NCBI GenBank assembly: GCA_019155185.1
Contig: CM032801.1
Coordinates: 18,313,014 to 18,377,013 of the forward strand
Reading direction: 5' to 3'
Source: Beaufortia kweichowensis
Taxonomy: Eukaryota > Chordata > Actinopteri > Cypriniformes > Gastromyzontidae
DNA length: 64,000 nucleotides
Shown here piece after piece: positions 1 to 11,184 of this stretch. A model generated the notes under the pieces. It searched no databases and was not told where the DNA came from. It saw nothing but the letters and a program-made list of their open reading frames with translations. A program made the position numbers and the translations under genes. Position 1 is the stretch's first letter, and every line of letters starts with the position of its first letter.

Positions 1-99
1 TTGCAGTAGATCTGATCCACAGTTGCATTTGTATGGTACATCCAATCGACTAACCACTTTAATTTACAGTCACAACTGAAAAGATTTCCTCTAAGATCC
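1..99 (-). CDS. lgi1: lgi1 exon 6 (LRR C-cap), partial at window edge
   Basis: Acceptor TTGTCCAG at 100-107, then an open frame to the window edge reading VDLRGNLFSCDCKLKWLVDW and on to an NATV glycosylation motif and IYC. This is the cysteine-containing C-terminal LRR cap. The rest of the exon and the EPTP-repeat exons are outside the window. Confidence 0.9.
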
Positions 100-3000
100 C
101 TGGACAACAGAGGTTTTGTTCATTAGCCATCATTAAGATCACTGACGGTGAAAGAACTGTTGCGTGCTTGCATACATACACTTTAGTCAAAGCTTCCATT
201 CCTTTGAACAGATCTTTCGATAGTGTCTCCAGATGATTGAATGCCAGGCTTCTGCAATAACATGTCAAAAGAACCAACTGGCAATTTTCTCAAGTGTTAT
301 CGTTTTAACAAACATTTGTGTCTCAGGTAGGTTTTAATCACCTTAAATGAATGACTAATAGTTCCAAGGAAAAAATTGTATTGCGCTGCTAGTTAATAAC
401 AGAATAATAGACAGTAAAATTGTTTTAGTTGTTGAAGCAAATGAAGCTGCACTAAAAGTAATTTGGTCTTCATAATTTAAAGCAAATTCTCTATTATGTT
501 TAAGCCAAATTTAATAACTGAACAATTAACAAGTGAAAAATCTGAAAAAACTAAACTACCAAATCAGCTAAAAACTACTTTCATGTTGTGCTCCTCTTGT
601 AAGTCTTTTAATTGCTCACTGCTGATATACTCACAAGTGTATTAGGGACTTGAGACCTCTAAAGGCAAACGGCGATAAGGACTTGATTTGGTTGTTTTCA
701 ATGAATCTAAAGTAAAAATAAAATAAAATCAACTTGATAATTTATCATTTCATTTCAAAACCATCACACGGGAACATGAATAAAGTAGTAAACTGGGTTT
801 CAGTATTGTAGTATTGAGAAACACAGAAGACACTTACAGATACTCCAAATGAGGAAGACCAAGAAATGCATCTTCATTTATAGAGTCCAATGTGTTTGCT
901 GTGAAGAGACTAGCAGAGAGCAGTAATTACTAAACAAGTTTCATTTGCTTTGATTAATATAGCCACTTTCCTTTTAATTGTGTACATATTAGAGGTGTAA
1001 TGGTACACAAAATTCACGGTTCGGTTCAGTTTCGGTACAGTTAGGGGGAAGAAATGCAAAACTAAATTGCTTGTCATTTAACATCATTTATTATTCTTAA
1101 CGTTTGTAAACATGAACACTTTACAAGTAAAATGCTTGCTTGGTTTAAATAAAAAAATATATACAAATAAAATAAAATAAAACATAAAGGTTCTCCAATA
1201 AATAAAATAATTCTCTAATAAATATACAAAATTGTAATAATATTTTATAAATAACTATCGATCCTTGTTTTATGTGCAGAATACACCTTAAATCGGAGTT
1301 TCCACATGACCATATTCAGTTTGTTTCGTCTCCGCTTCGCACTTTGAGCTCAGATATCCACACAGCACACTTAATCTAGCCTCTGGTTAGTAAATGTCAT
1401 CATGGCGAATGCAAATGTGAGGAGGAGACTAAACAAACTTGCGGTCTGTCAAATAATATGCCGGTTTGTATTCTCTGCACGTAAAACAAGGATGGTATTT
1501 GGTCCACACATGCACTGTACCGAAGGTCCTGTACCGAAACGGTTTGGTACAAATACATATACCGTTACACCCCTAGTGAATATATATATATATATATATA
1601 TATTACCCTCTTACAAGTATATATATATATATATATATATATACACCCCTTACAAGTCTATATATATATATATATATATATATACACCCCCTTACAAGTC
1701 TATATATATATATATATATATATACACCTATATATATATATATATATATGCACCCTTATACAAGTCTATATATATATATATATATATATATACACCCCCC
1801 TTACAAGTCTATATATATATATATGTATATAAACTGTGTATATAAAATGCTTTTTAAAGAAGTCTCTAAAGCTCATCCCAGGTGCATTTATTTGATCAAA
1901 AATACAGAAAACTGTAATATTGCAAAATGTTATTACAATATAAAATAATGGTTTTTATATGAATACACTTCAAATTATAATTTATTCCTGTGATGAAATG
2001 CTGAATTTTCAGGATTCTTTGATCAATAAAAGATTAAAAAGAACAGCATTTATTTAAAACATAAAGGTTTTCTAACAATATACACGACTATTCAAAAGTC
2101 TGGGGTCAGTAAACTTTTATTCTTTTGAAAGTAATTAATACTTTTATTCATCAAGGATGTGTTAAATTAATAAAAAGTGATTGCATAGATTTACATTGTT
2201 AGAAAAGATTTATATATTGAATAGATGTTGTTCTTTTTAACTTGTTATTCATCAAAGAATCCTGAAAAAAGAATCAAGGGTTAAAAGCTCATCTGTTTCC
2301 AGCACTGATAATACTAATAAGAATAAATCACAATATTAAAATGATTTCTGAATGATCATGTGACACTTAAGACTGACAGCTGATGAAAATTCAGCTTTAC
2401 ATCACAGGAATAAATTATAATTTGAAGTATATTCATATAAAAACCATAATAACATTTTGCAATATTACAGTTTTTTTCTGTATTTTTGATCAAAGCCTTT
2501 TATAAGAGACTTCTTTAAAAAACATTACAAGTCTTACTGATCCCAAACTTTTGAGCGGCAGTATGTATATATATATATATATATTTATATTCTACATATT
2601 AATATAAACATATGATTACGATCAGGCATTAAAAACCAAATGAGATCATTCAAGAAGGAAGAAAGATTATGCTGATTATATTGTAAATAGTGTTCAATTG
2701 TAAAACAAATTAGATACATTTTCTGAAGAGAATGCGAAAATGTGAGTGGGTCTGACAGGTTGCTAGGTGGTTGCTAGGGTATTGTGAGTGGTTGTTAGGG
2801 TGTTGGTACACAGCTGCTAAGTTATTTTGGGTGGTGCTAGGGTGCTATTGGTTGCCTGAGTAAAATGGGTGCAACACCCTCGTCTCTGTGACACTGTGCT
2901 GCAGAGATATCCATCTGGGCCTTTAATAATGGAAGTCTGTGGGATCGGTTGCTAGGATACTTTAAATGGTTTGAAAGACTGGCTGGTTGCATGAGTACAA

Positions 3001-6000
3001 TGATACAATGATGAGTGAATGTGGTGTGTTTATAAAAGGGTGAGTGAATGTGGTGTGTTTATAAAGGGTGAGTGAATGTGGTGTGTTTATAAAGGGGTGA
3101 GTGAATGTGGTGTGTTTATAAAGGGGTGAGTGAATGTGGTGTGTTTATAAAGGTGAGTGAATGTGGTGTGTTTATAAAGGGTGAGTGAATGTGGTGTGTT
3201 TATAAAGGGTGAGTGAATGTGGTGTGTTTATAAAGGGGGTGAGTGAATGTGTGGTGTGTTTATAAAGGGTGAGTGAATGTGGTGTGTTTATAAAGGATGA
3301 GTGAATGTGGTGTGTTTATAAGGGGTGAGTGAATGTGGTGTGTTTATAAAGGGTGAGTGAATGTGGTGTGTTTATAAAGGGGTGAGTGAATGTGGTGTGT
3401 TTATAAAGGGGTGAGTGAATGTGGTGTGTTTATAAAGGGGTGAGTGAATGAATGGTGTGTTTATAAAGGGCTGAGTGAATGTGGGTGTGTTTATAAAGGG
3501 GTGAGAGTGAATGTGGTGTGTTTATAAAGGGTGAGTGAATGTGGTGTGTTTATAAAGGGTGAGTGAATGTGGTGTGTTTATAAAAGGGTGAGTGAATGTG
3601 GTGTGTTTATAAAGGGTGAGTGAATGTGGTGTGTTTATAAAGGGTGAGTGAATGTGGTGTGTTTATAAAGGGAGTAGTGTGTGAATGTGGTGTGTTTATA
3701 AAAGGGTGAGTGAATGTGGTGTGTTTATAAAGGGTGAGTGAATGTGGTGTGTTTATAAAAGGGTGAGTGAATGTGGTGTGTTTATAAAGGGTGAGTGAAT
3801 GTGGTGTGTTTATAAAGGGTGAGTGAATGTGGTGTGTTTATAAAGGGTGAGTGAATGTGGTGTGTTTATAAAGGGGTGAGTGAATGTGGTGTGTTTATAA
3901 AGGGTGAGTGAATGTGGTGTGTTTATAAAAAGGGTGAGTGAATGTGGTGTGTTTATAAAGGGTGAGTGAATGTGGTGTGTTTATAAAGGGTGTGAGTGAA
4001 TGTGGTGTGTTTATAAAGGGTGAGTGAATGTGGTGTGTTTATAAAGGGGTGAGAGTGAATGTGGTGTGTTTATAAAGGGTGAGTGAATGTGGTGTGTTTA
4101 TAAAGGGTGAGTGAATGTGGTGTGTTTATAAAGGGGTGAGTGAATGTGGTGTGTTTATAAAGGGGTGAGTGAATGTGGTGTGTTTATAAAGGGTGAGTGA
4201 ATGTGGTGTGTTTATAAAGGGTGAGTGAATGTGGTGTGTTTATAAAGGGTGAGTGAATGTGGTGTGTGTTTATAAAGGGTGAGTGAATGTGGTGTGTTTA
4301 TAAAGGGTGAGTGAAGTGTGGTGTGTTTATAAAGGGGGTGAGTGAATGTGGTGTGTTTATAAAGGGGGAGTGAATGTGGTGTGTTTATAAAGGGTGAGTG
4401 AATGTGGTGTGTTTATAAAGGGGTGAGTGAATGTGGTGTGTTTATAAAGGGTGAGTGAATGTGGTGTGTTTATAAAGGGTGAGTGAATGTGGTGTGTTTA
4501 TAAAGGGTGAGTGAATGTGGTGTGTTTATAAAGGTGAGTGAATGTGGTGTGTTTATAAAGGGTGAGTGAATGTGGTGTGTTTATAAGGGGTGAGTGAATG
4601 TGTGTGTGTTTATAAAGGGTGAGTGAATGTGGTGTGTTTATAAAGGGGGTGAGTGAATGTGGTGTGTTTATAAAGGGGTGAGTGAATGTGGTGTGTTTAT
4701 AAAAGGGTGAGTGAATGTGGTGTGTTTATAAAGGGGTGCAGTTTATGTAGATGTGGTGTGTTTATAAAGGGGTGAGTGAATGTGGTGTGTTTATAGGGGG
4801 TGAGTGAATGTGGTGTGTTTATAAAGGGGTGAGTGAATGTGGTGTGTTTATAAAGGGTGAGTGAATGTGGTGTGTTTATAAAGGGGGTGAGTGAATGTGG
4901 TGTGTTTATAAAGGGGTGAGTGAGATGTGGTGTGTTTATAAAGGGGTGAGTGAATGTGGTGTGTTTATAAAAAGGGTGAGTGAATGTGGTGTGTTTATAG
5001 GGGGGGTGATGTGGGTGTGTTTATAAAGGGTGAGTGAATGTGGTGTGTTTATAAAGGGGTGAGTGAGATGTGGTGTGTTTATAAAGGGTGAGTGAATGTG
5101 GTGTGTTTATAAAGGGGTGAGTGAATGTGGTGTGTTTATAAAGGGTGAGTGAATGTGGTGTGTTTATAAAGGGGTGAGTGAATGTGGTGTGTTTATAAAG
5201 GGGTGAGTGAATGTGGTGTGTTTATAAAGGGTGAGTGAATGTGGTGTGTTTATAAAGGGGTGAGTGAATGTGGTGTGTGTTTATAAAGGGGTGAGTGAAT
5301 GTGGTGTGTTTATAAAGGGGTGAGTGAATGTGGTGTGTTTATAGGGGGTGAGTGAAAGGAGTGAATGTGGTGTTTTATAAAGGGTGAGTGAATGTGGTGT
5401 GTTTATAAAGGGGTGAGTGAATGTGGTGTGTTTATAAAGGGTGAGTGAATGTGGTGTGTTTATAAAGGGTGAGTGAATGTGGTGTGTTTATAAAGGGTGA
5501 GTGAATGTGGTGTGTTTATAAAGGGGTGAGTGAATGTGGTGTGTTTATAAAGGGGTGAGTGAATGTGGTGTGTTTATAAGGGTGAGTGAATGTGGTGTGT
5601 TTATAAAGGGTGAGTGAATGTGGTGTGTTTATAAAGGGGTGAGTGAATGTGGTGTGTTTATAAGGGGTGAGTGAATGTGGTGTGTTTATAAAGGGTGAGT
5701 GAATGTGGTGTGTTTATAAAGGGGTGAGTGAATGTGGTGTGTTTATAAAGGGTGAGTGAATGTGGTGTGTTTATAAGGGTGAGTGAATGTGGTGTGTTTA
5801 TAAAGGGTGAGTGAATGTGGTGTGTTTATAAAGGGTGAGTGAATGTGGTGTGTTTATAAAGGGGGTGAGTGAGATGTGGTGTGTTTATAAAGGGTGAGTG
5901 AATGTGGTGTGTTTATACAGGGGTGAGCAATGTGGTGTGTGTTTATAAAGGTTGGTGAATGTGGTGTGTTTATAAAATCTGTGAGTGAATGTGGTGTGTT

Positions 6001-9000
6001 TATAGTATATGAGTGAATGTGGTGTTTAATAAAGTGAATGAGATGGTGTGTTTATAAAGATGAATGTGGTAGATCAAGATTGAGTGAATGTGCAGTGTTT
6101 ATAAAGGGGTGGAGTGTCATGTGGTGTGTTTATAAAGGGTGAGGTAATGTGGCATCTGTTTATAAATGATGAGTGATCTGTGGTGTGTTTAGTTAGGGTG
6201 AAGTGAATGTGGTGTGTGTTTATAAAGGGGTGAGTGAATGTGGTGTGTTTATGAAGGGTGAGTGAATGTGGTGTGTTTATAAAGGGGTGAGTGAATGTGT
6301 GTGTGTTTATGAGATGAGTATGTGGTGTGTTTATAAAGGGTTAGTGAATGTGGTGTGTTTATAAAGGGGTGAGTCCGGAATGTGTGTTGTGTTTATAAAG
6401 TGCGAGAATGTGGTGTGTTTATAAAGGGGTGTGAATGTGAAACCTGTTTGTAAGGTGATGAATGTGTGTGTTTATAAAGGGTGGAGTTATGTGGTGTGTT
6501 TATAAAGGGTGTGTGTTGTGAAACCGTGTGTCAGAATATTGTGTGTGAGTGAAACACGTGTATTTATCAGAATTGAATGTCGTGTGAAACTGCGTGAGTG
6601 AATGTGGTGTGTTTGTGAGGGTGAAAATGTGTGTTTATAAAGGGGTGAGGAATGTGTGTGTTGTGAAACACGTGTGTTTTATGAAAGGGTGAGTGAATGT
6701 GGTGTGTTTATAAAGGGTGAGTGAATGTGGTGTGTTTATAATTAAGGCGTCGCGTGAATGTGTGTGTGTTGATAAAACCGTGGATTGTCATTGATGTGTT
6801 GTTGTTAAAAGGGTGAGTGAATGTCGCGTGTGATGATATTATTGGTGAAATGTGGTGTGTCCGATAAATGTGTGTTGAAACACGTGTTTGTAAAGAATGT
6901 GTTATGTGTTGTTTAAAACGTGAAGTGAGATGTGGTGTGTTGATAAAGAATGGTGTGTTAAACAGTGAATGTGGTGTGTTTGAAAGGGGTGAGTGAGATG
7001 TTATGTGTCGGAAGGTGTTGATGTGGTGTGTTGAAACCGTGTATGAGTGTTGTGTGTTATTGAAGGGGTGATGTGTTGTGAAATGCGTGTGTCCCGCGTG
7101 GTGTGTTGTGAAACCGTGTGTCCCGATATGTGGTGTGTTTATGAAAGGAGCGTGAGTAGATGTGGTATTAAAGGGTGAGTGAATGTGGTGTGTGTAAGAG
7201 TGTGTGTGTGTTTATTGAAACCGTGTGTCCAGATGTGGTGTGTTTGATAAACGGGTGAGTGATGATGTGTGTGTGAAAAAGTGTGAGTGAATGTGTATTG
7301 TGTTTGAAACCGATGTGTAGGAATATTGTGTGTTTGTGAGTGAATGCGAGGTGTGTGTTTATAAAGGGTGAGTGAGATGTGGTGTGTTTTGTGATTATTG
7401 TGTGTTGTGTTTACAAATTGTCGTGAATGTGGTGTGTTTATGAAACCGCGTGATTGTCCGGTGTGTTTATTGAAACCGTGTGTGAAACCGTTGAATTGAA
7501 TGTGATCGTGTGTGAGGTATGGTTTGTGAATGTACGTGTGTCAGCGATGTGGTGTGTTTGTGAAACCGTGTGTCGAATTGTTGTGTGTTGAAACCGTGTG
7601 TCGGAATGTGGTGTTGTTGAAACCGTGTGTGAATGTGGTGTGTTGTGAAACCGTGTAGTCAGATGTGGTGTGTTTGTGAAACCGTGTGTTTCCGAAGGGC
7701 AGTGAATGTAGTGTGTTTATTGAAAGGCAGTCGGACCAACCCTAACCCATCATTTGAAATATATTTATGTATTAAATATTGTTATAAAATATTTTGTCGC
7801 ATATTGTAATATGTTGTGAAACCGATGTATGTAATATGTGTGTGTTGTGAAAAACCGTTATTGTATTTATATTATTGTTTGTGAAACTACGTGTTGTCCG
7901 CAAAGTATGGAGTTAGTGTTCATATAATGTAAACTAAAACAGTGTCTTGAAGATGATTGATGTGGAATGAACATGTCAGGTATTATATGTGAAAATACAC
8001 TGATTTTGTCAAAACTCATTTTGTGTTGTGAAACCGTTGTGTCCAGGTGTGTGTGTTGTGAAAAACGTGTGTCAGGTGTGTGTGTTGTGAAACCGTGTGT
8101 CGGAAGGTGTGTGTGTTGTGAAAAACCGTGTGTCGAGATATGTGTGTGTTGAAACACGTGTGTCAGGTGTTGTTGTGTTGTGAAACCGTGTGTCGGAATA
8201 TTGTGTGTTTTGAAACCGTTGTGTCGGAATATTGTGTGTTGTGAAACCGCATTATTGTCCGTCGAATGTGTGTGTGTTGTGAAACACGTGTGTCCGGGTG
8301 TGTTGTGTTGTGAAACCGTGTGTCCAAATATGTGTGTCGTGTTGTGAAACCATTGTGTCAGGTATTGTGTGTTTGTGAAACCGTTATTGTCGCGATGTGT
8401 GTGTGTTGTGAAACCGTGTGTCAGAATATTGTGTTGTGTGTTGTGAAACACGTGTGTCCGGTGTGTGTGTTGTGAAACTGCGTGTGTCCGTATTGTGTTG
8501 TTGTGAAACCGTGTGTCAGGTGTGTGTTGTGAAACCGCGTGTCAGGTGTGTGTGTGTTGTGAAACCGTGTGTCAGGTATTGTGTGTTGTGAAACCGTTAT
8601 TGTCGAGTGTGTGTGTTGTGAAACACGTGTGTCAGGTGTGTGTGTTGTGAAACACGTGTGTCAGGTGTGTGTGTTGTGAAACACGTGTGTCAGGTGTGTG
8701 TGTTGTGAAACACGTGTGTCAGGTGTGTGTGTTGTGAAACACGTGTGTCGCGGTATTGTGCTTAAGCATCGCAGTGTGTTGTGAAACACGTGTGTCAGGT
8801 GTGTGTGTTGTGAAACACGTGTGTGTGTTGTGAAACACGTGTGTCAGGTGTGTGTGTTGTGAAACACGTGTGTCAGGTGTGTGTGTTGTGAAACACGTGT
8901 GTCACATGTGTGTGTGTTGTGAAACACGTGTGTGTGTTGTGAAACACGTGTGTCAGGTATTGTGTTGTGTGTTGTTGAAACACGCGTGTGTCACGTGTGT

Positions 9001-11184
9001 GTTGTCAGGTGTGTGTTGTGAAACACGTGTGTCACATGTGTGTGTGTTGTGAAACACGTGTGTGTGTTGTGAAACACGTGTGTCAGGTGTGTGTGTTGTC
9101 TTAAACATTGAAACATTCAGTATACAGTGAACCAGACGCCCATCAACAGGTTTTCTTCTGTTCATCAGGTGTATATTCTGTAAACCCGCGTGTCACTGTG
9201 TTTAACAGCTTGTGTTGTTGTGTCTGACGAACAAATCGCGCGAACGCGCACACGCTCGCATATAGCGGGTCTTCTTCATCGCTGGCAAAATACAGGATAC
9301 ATTTGCAGTTTTGGTATGAGTAGATAAATAATAGATTCATATCCACTTTATCCTATTATTCTGCCTATTATTGACTCAATGTTTTCAAAAGAATCGACTC
9401 TAAGGAATCATTCATTGGTGAATGCCCAAGTAAAACGAACCTTAAAATGAACTATGTGTTTTTGTGAAACATTAAAAAACATTAAAAATAAAGTAACGAA
9501 GGACTGTCACACAGTGTAACGAAGTAAAGGTACAGATTTTTCATGGAAATATACTTAAGGAAGAGTGGAAGTAGCGACTTTTAAAATTACTTCAGAAGTA
9601 CATATTTTCAGAACATTTACTAAAGTAACGAAATAGCGTGAAATGTAGCGCGTTACTACCCACCTCTGCTTATGAGTCTGATAAGGAATATAAAAAGATC
9701 TCAGACAGATGTGTAATCAGCCATTCCACTGTCAGGAAAATCATTTACAAGTGGAGAACATTTAAAACGGCCAACATGGCCAGATCAGGCCGTCCAAGCA
9801 AATTCAGCTCAAGAGCAGTAGTAAGAGTCTTATGCATCTTACGCAAGAATATCATCACAGGACCTACAGCAAACTCTTGCTACAGTTGATGTCAAAGTGC
9901 ACGAGTCTCCAATCAGAAAGAGACTGAATAACTTTAATCATCATGAGAGGATGTGCAAAGAGGAAACCTTTACTAATAAAAACACAAGTTTGTCAAAGAA
10001 CACATAGACAAAGATCAAGACTTCTGGAATAACTTCTGAGTTTTGAATTATTTGGGCACCATAACAGAGGACATGTCTGAATTTAAACGAAATTAAAACG
10101 AGACCAGAAAATGACTTGTTGACATTTATTTAAAAAGAACTGAATATTTAATGGGGTTTCCTAATTTTTTCACATGACTATATATATATATAATAACAAC
10201 ATATTCTATTGTTATTGTGACCATTTAATGACCATCTGCAAATAAATGCACATGAAAAACCTTTTAAATATGCTTACAATAGTGTCTTTAAGAGATTTTA
10301 CATATTAAAAGCTGATTCTTGTTTGTTTTGTATTGTAACCACCTAGACATGTGATCATGTATCAAATCTTCATATTACATGAATTGCTGGAACTTTAATC
10401 AGGGTATATGAACAGAACAGAAATGCACTACACCATCATTCCTGTTCTTCATTAGGTTTTCATTTTCTATCTAAACACCAACCCATATTGAATTTTTTTT
10501 AAAAGGAAGTCTCTTAAGCGTTTGAACTAAATGAATATTTAAAGTGTGATTTATAATGGATTAAATAATGATTTATAAACAGCTGAATATGTAATTACTC
10601 ACTACTTGGTAAGCTATTGTGATTTAAGAGACACGGCAAACAGTAAATCAGTAACATTGATAAAACAGCTTATAAATGACACTAAAGGATGTTTATTAAA
10701 AAATGTATTTGTGTGAGGGTTTATGGGTAGCGTGATGATGAAATACACAGATAGTTATATACACCATACAACAGACAGTTAATCGTACAGTATTAATGAA
10801 ACATGGAAACCCTACAGGTGTGTGCGTGTGCTGATGCTCATGATGTGTTTCTCTTACAGCAGATGGAGAGCTGGTGTGTGAATGAAACTCTCTTTGGGGA
10901 TTTCATGAAAGCCGGACTTCACAAATGATCTGAAAATAAAGCCAGACAGGAACACAGATTGGAGCAGGAATACAGCATGTGACGTCATGATGATGATGTC
11001 ATGAGACTCACAGTGAGATGACGTCAGGTGGAAAACTCCTCGGGATCGAGCCGCTAGTGGCACACAAGGCGTTTTCTTTAGTGCAGGTACATGTTTCAGG
11101 ACAGCGCGCGTGTTTCCTCCTGCTCCCGTTAACCGACATGAACACACACAGCAAACACATCAGTACAGCCCGTGTGAAAGACAT
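1..11184 (-). CDS. lgi1: LGI1-type secreted leucine-rich repeat protein, 5' half of gene (exons 1-6, last partial)
   Basis: Six exons on the minus strand join in frame: 11184-11012, 10929-10858, 909-838, 706-635, 251-180 and 99-1, the last running off the window. All internal junctions are AG/GT, all in the same phase (last two bases of a codon end each exon), and the four LRR exons are each exactly 72 bp, the hallmark of the LGI family. The product starts with a signal peptide, then an N-terminal cysteine cap (CPETCTCTKENALC), four LRRs with LPHLEYLFIENN-like cores, and the C-terminal cap (FSCDCKLKWLVDWM). LGI1 is a secreted neuronal protein that bridges ADAM22/ADAM23 at synapses through its EPTP repeats, which would lie to the left of this window. 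The CTCTKENALC cap and PPDVISLSFV segment fit LGI1 better than LGI2 or LGI3. The reading frame is intact wherever visible. Fish often have two lgi1 copies; I cannot say which this is. Confidence 0.9.
180..251 (-). CDS. lgi1: lgi1 exon 5 (LRR4, 72 bp)
   Basis: Acceptor GTTATTGCAG, donor GTATGTATG, 72 bp. Encodes SLAFNHLETLSKDLFKGMEA followed by LTK, the fourth LRR. Confidence 0.9.
635..706 (-). CDS. lgi1: lgi1 exon 4 (LRR3, 72 bp)
   Basis: Acceptor TTTTACTTTAG, donor GTGAGTATA, 72 bp. Encodes FIENNQIKSLSPFAFRGLKS followed by LIH. FIENN and FRGLKSL are near-invariant in LGI proteins. Phase is continuous with exons 3 and 5. Confidence 0.9.
838..909 (-). CDS. lgi1: lgi1 exon 3 (LRR2, 72 bp)
   Basis: Acceptor CTCTCTGCTAG, donor GTAAGTG, 72 bp. 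Encodes LFTANTLDSINEDAFLGLPH followed by LEY, close to the second LRR of vertebrate LGI1. It is too short and too flanked by intron to be noticed as an open frame, and was recognised from the splice sites and translation. Confidence 0.9.
990..1575. mobile_element. hAT-like non-autonomous DNA transposon (MITE), about 586 bp
   Basis: The left end TAGAGGTGTAATGGTACA and the right end, read on the minus strand TAGGGGTGTAACGGTATA, are inverted repeats; the homology continues through CGGTTCGGT-like and TTTCGGTACAG blocks. Flanking octamers GTACATAT (982-989) and GTGAATAT (1576-1583) agree at 6 of 8 positions, as for an old 8-bp hAT target duplication. No transposase is present. It lies in lgi1 intron 2. 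Confidence 0.65.
1579..1841. repeat. Compound (TA)n array with recurring CACCCCCTTACAAGTC spacers
   Basis: Runs of 20-30 bp of TA alternate with a conserved spacer of about 16 bp (ACACCCCCTTACAAGTC and variants), giving a unit of about 45-55 bp repeated five or six times. It abuts the right end of the MITE. Open frames across it (IYIYIY) come from the TA period and are not genes. Confidence 0.85.
1845..2563. mobile_element. Two copies of a palindrome-forming cyprinid-type MITE, tail to tail
   Basis: On the minus strand 2563-2086 is a complete copy: it begins ACTGCCGCTCAAAAGTTTGG and ends near CCCAGACTTTTGAATAG. A partial copy in the opposite orientation occupies about 1845-2085. The two share blocks such as AATTTATTCCTGTGATG and AAAGAAGTCTC in inverted order, so the region can fold back on itself. 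This family is abundant in cyprinid introns from general knowledge; I do not give a family name. Confidence 0.7.
2752..2850. repeat. Short GGTTGCTAGG-type tandem repeat
   Basis: Several imperfect copies of GGTTGCTAGGTGGTTGCTAG, with variants such as GGTTGTTAGGGTGTTGG, occur in tandem. Simple fish minisatellite in lgi1 intron 2, with no other signal. Confidence 0.5.
3011..5990. repeat. Giant minisatellite, 28-bp unit, roughly 100 copies
   Basis: The unit is GTGAGTGAATGTGGTGTG followed by TTTATAAAGG (28 bp), repeated with almost no change except in the length of the G run after TAAA (2 to 5 G) and occasional 1-3 bp indels. The array lies wholly inside lgi1 intron 2. Copies stay near-identical for about 3 kb, which points to recent homogenisation or expansion. 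Each unit contains TTTATAAA, a TATA-like box. Confidence 0.95.
5991..8020. repeat. Degenerate transition zone between two related minisatellites
   Basis: From about 5.99 kb the 28-bp units lose regular length and become mixed with TGTGTTGTGAAACCGTGTGTC units that form the next array. Many segments are hybrids, for example TATAAAGG followed directly by TGTGTTGTGAAACC. A unique-looking AT-rich patch sits at 7738-7810. Either true satellite decay and recombination, or a poor long-read consensus across an unresolved array, would give this picture. Confidence 0.75.
8021..9110. repeat. Second minisatellite, 29-bp unit with CACGTG core
   Basis: The unit TCAGGTGTGTGTGTTGTG followed by AAACACGTGTG (29 bp) is regular between about 8600 and 9080; the upstream part (8021-8600) is more variable, with AAACCG in place of AAACACG. 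It aligns loosely with the 28-bp unit (GTGTGTT-NNN-AAA), so the two arrays may share an ancestor. Open frames reading TTHTPDTR or CVCCET are by-products of the repeat. Confidence 0.9.
9478..9668 (-). mobile_element. Terminal fragment of a hAT-like repeat
   Basis: Read on the minus strand it begins GCAGAGGTGGGTAGTAACGC, a common fish repeat terminus, and continues with AGTAACTTT-like blocks to about 9478. The opposite end is not seen. It abuts the Tc1 relic. Confidence 0.45.
9669..10170 (+). pseudogene. Tc1/mariner transposase relic
   Basis: Translation shows the N-terminal paired-like helix-turn-helix of Tc1 transposases: KEYKKISDRCVISHSTVRKI, then the GRPSKFSSRA GRPR-like linker. The frame breaks at about 9888, and further pieces (KTSGITSE-like, with multiple stops) follow to a Tc1-type end with GGGGTTTCCTAATTTTTTCA at about 10147-10166. 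The DDE catalytic core is not recoverable. Decayed copy in lgi1 intron 2. Confidence 0.65.
10171..10857. other. lgi1 intron 2, proximal part; nothing else recognised
   Basis: AT-rich non-coding sequence between the Tc1 relic and exon 2, with a short TA run near 10181. No coding potential or repeat family recognised. Confidence 0.5.
10858..10929 (-). CDS. lgi1: lgi1 exon 2 (LRR1, 72 bp)
   Basis: Acceptor TTTATTTTCAG, 72 coding bases, donor GTAAGAG. Translates as SFVKSGFHEIPKESF and on to PALHL, the first leucine-rich repeat. Its phase matches both neighbours. The next exon lies about 10 kb away, across the minisatellite intron. Confidence 0.92.
11012..11184 (-). CDS. lgi1: lgi1 exon 1 (coding part)
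   Basis: Encodes 57 residues plus two bases of the next codon, followed by the donor GTGAGT. I start at the ATG at 11184-11182 because it has A at -3 and opens directly into a hydrophobic signal peptide (MSFTRAVLMCLLCVF). The in-frame codon eight residues upstream is GTG, not ATG. After the signal peptide comes the four-cysteine N-cap and the PPDVIS segment that leads into LRR1. Confidence 0.92.

Noticed and set aside
1402..1845. Open frame with YIYIYI tail starting inside the hAT MITE
   Set aside because: Half is MITE sequence and half is TA repeat.
7867..8451. His/Thr-rich 194-codon minus-strand frame
   Set aside because: Translation of the 29-bp minisatellite; no biological composition or conserved domain.
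3011..9110. Regular repeats that could suggest a CRISPR-like array
   Set aside because: Units are contiguous with no variable spacers, and the host is a vertebrate; these are minisatellites.
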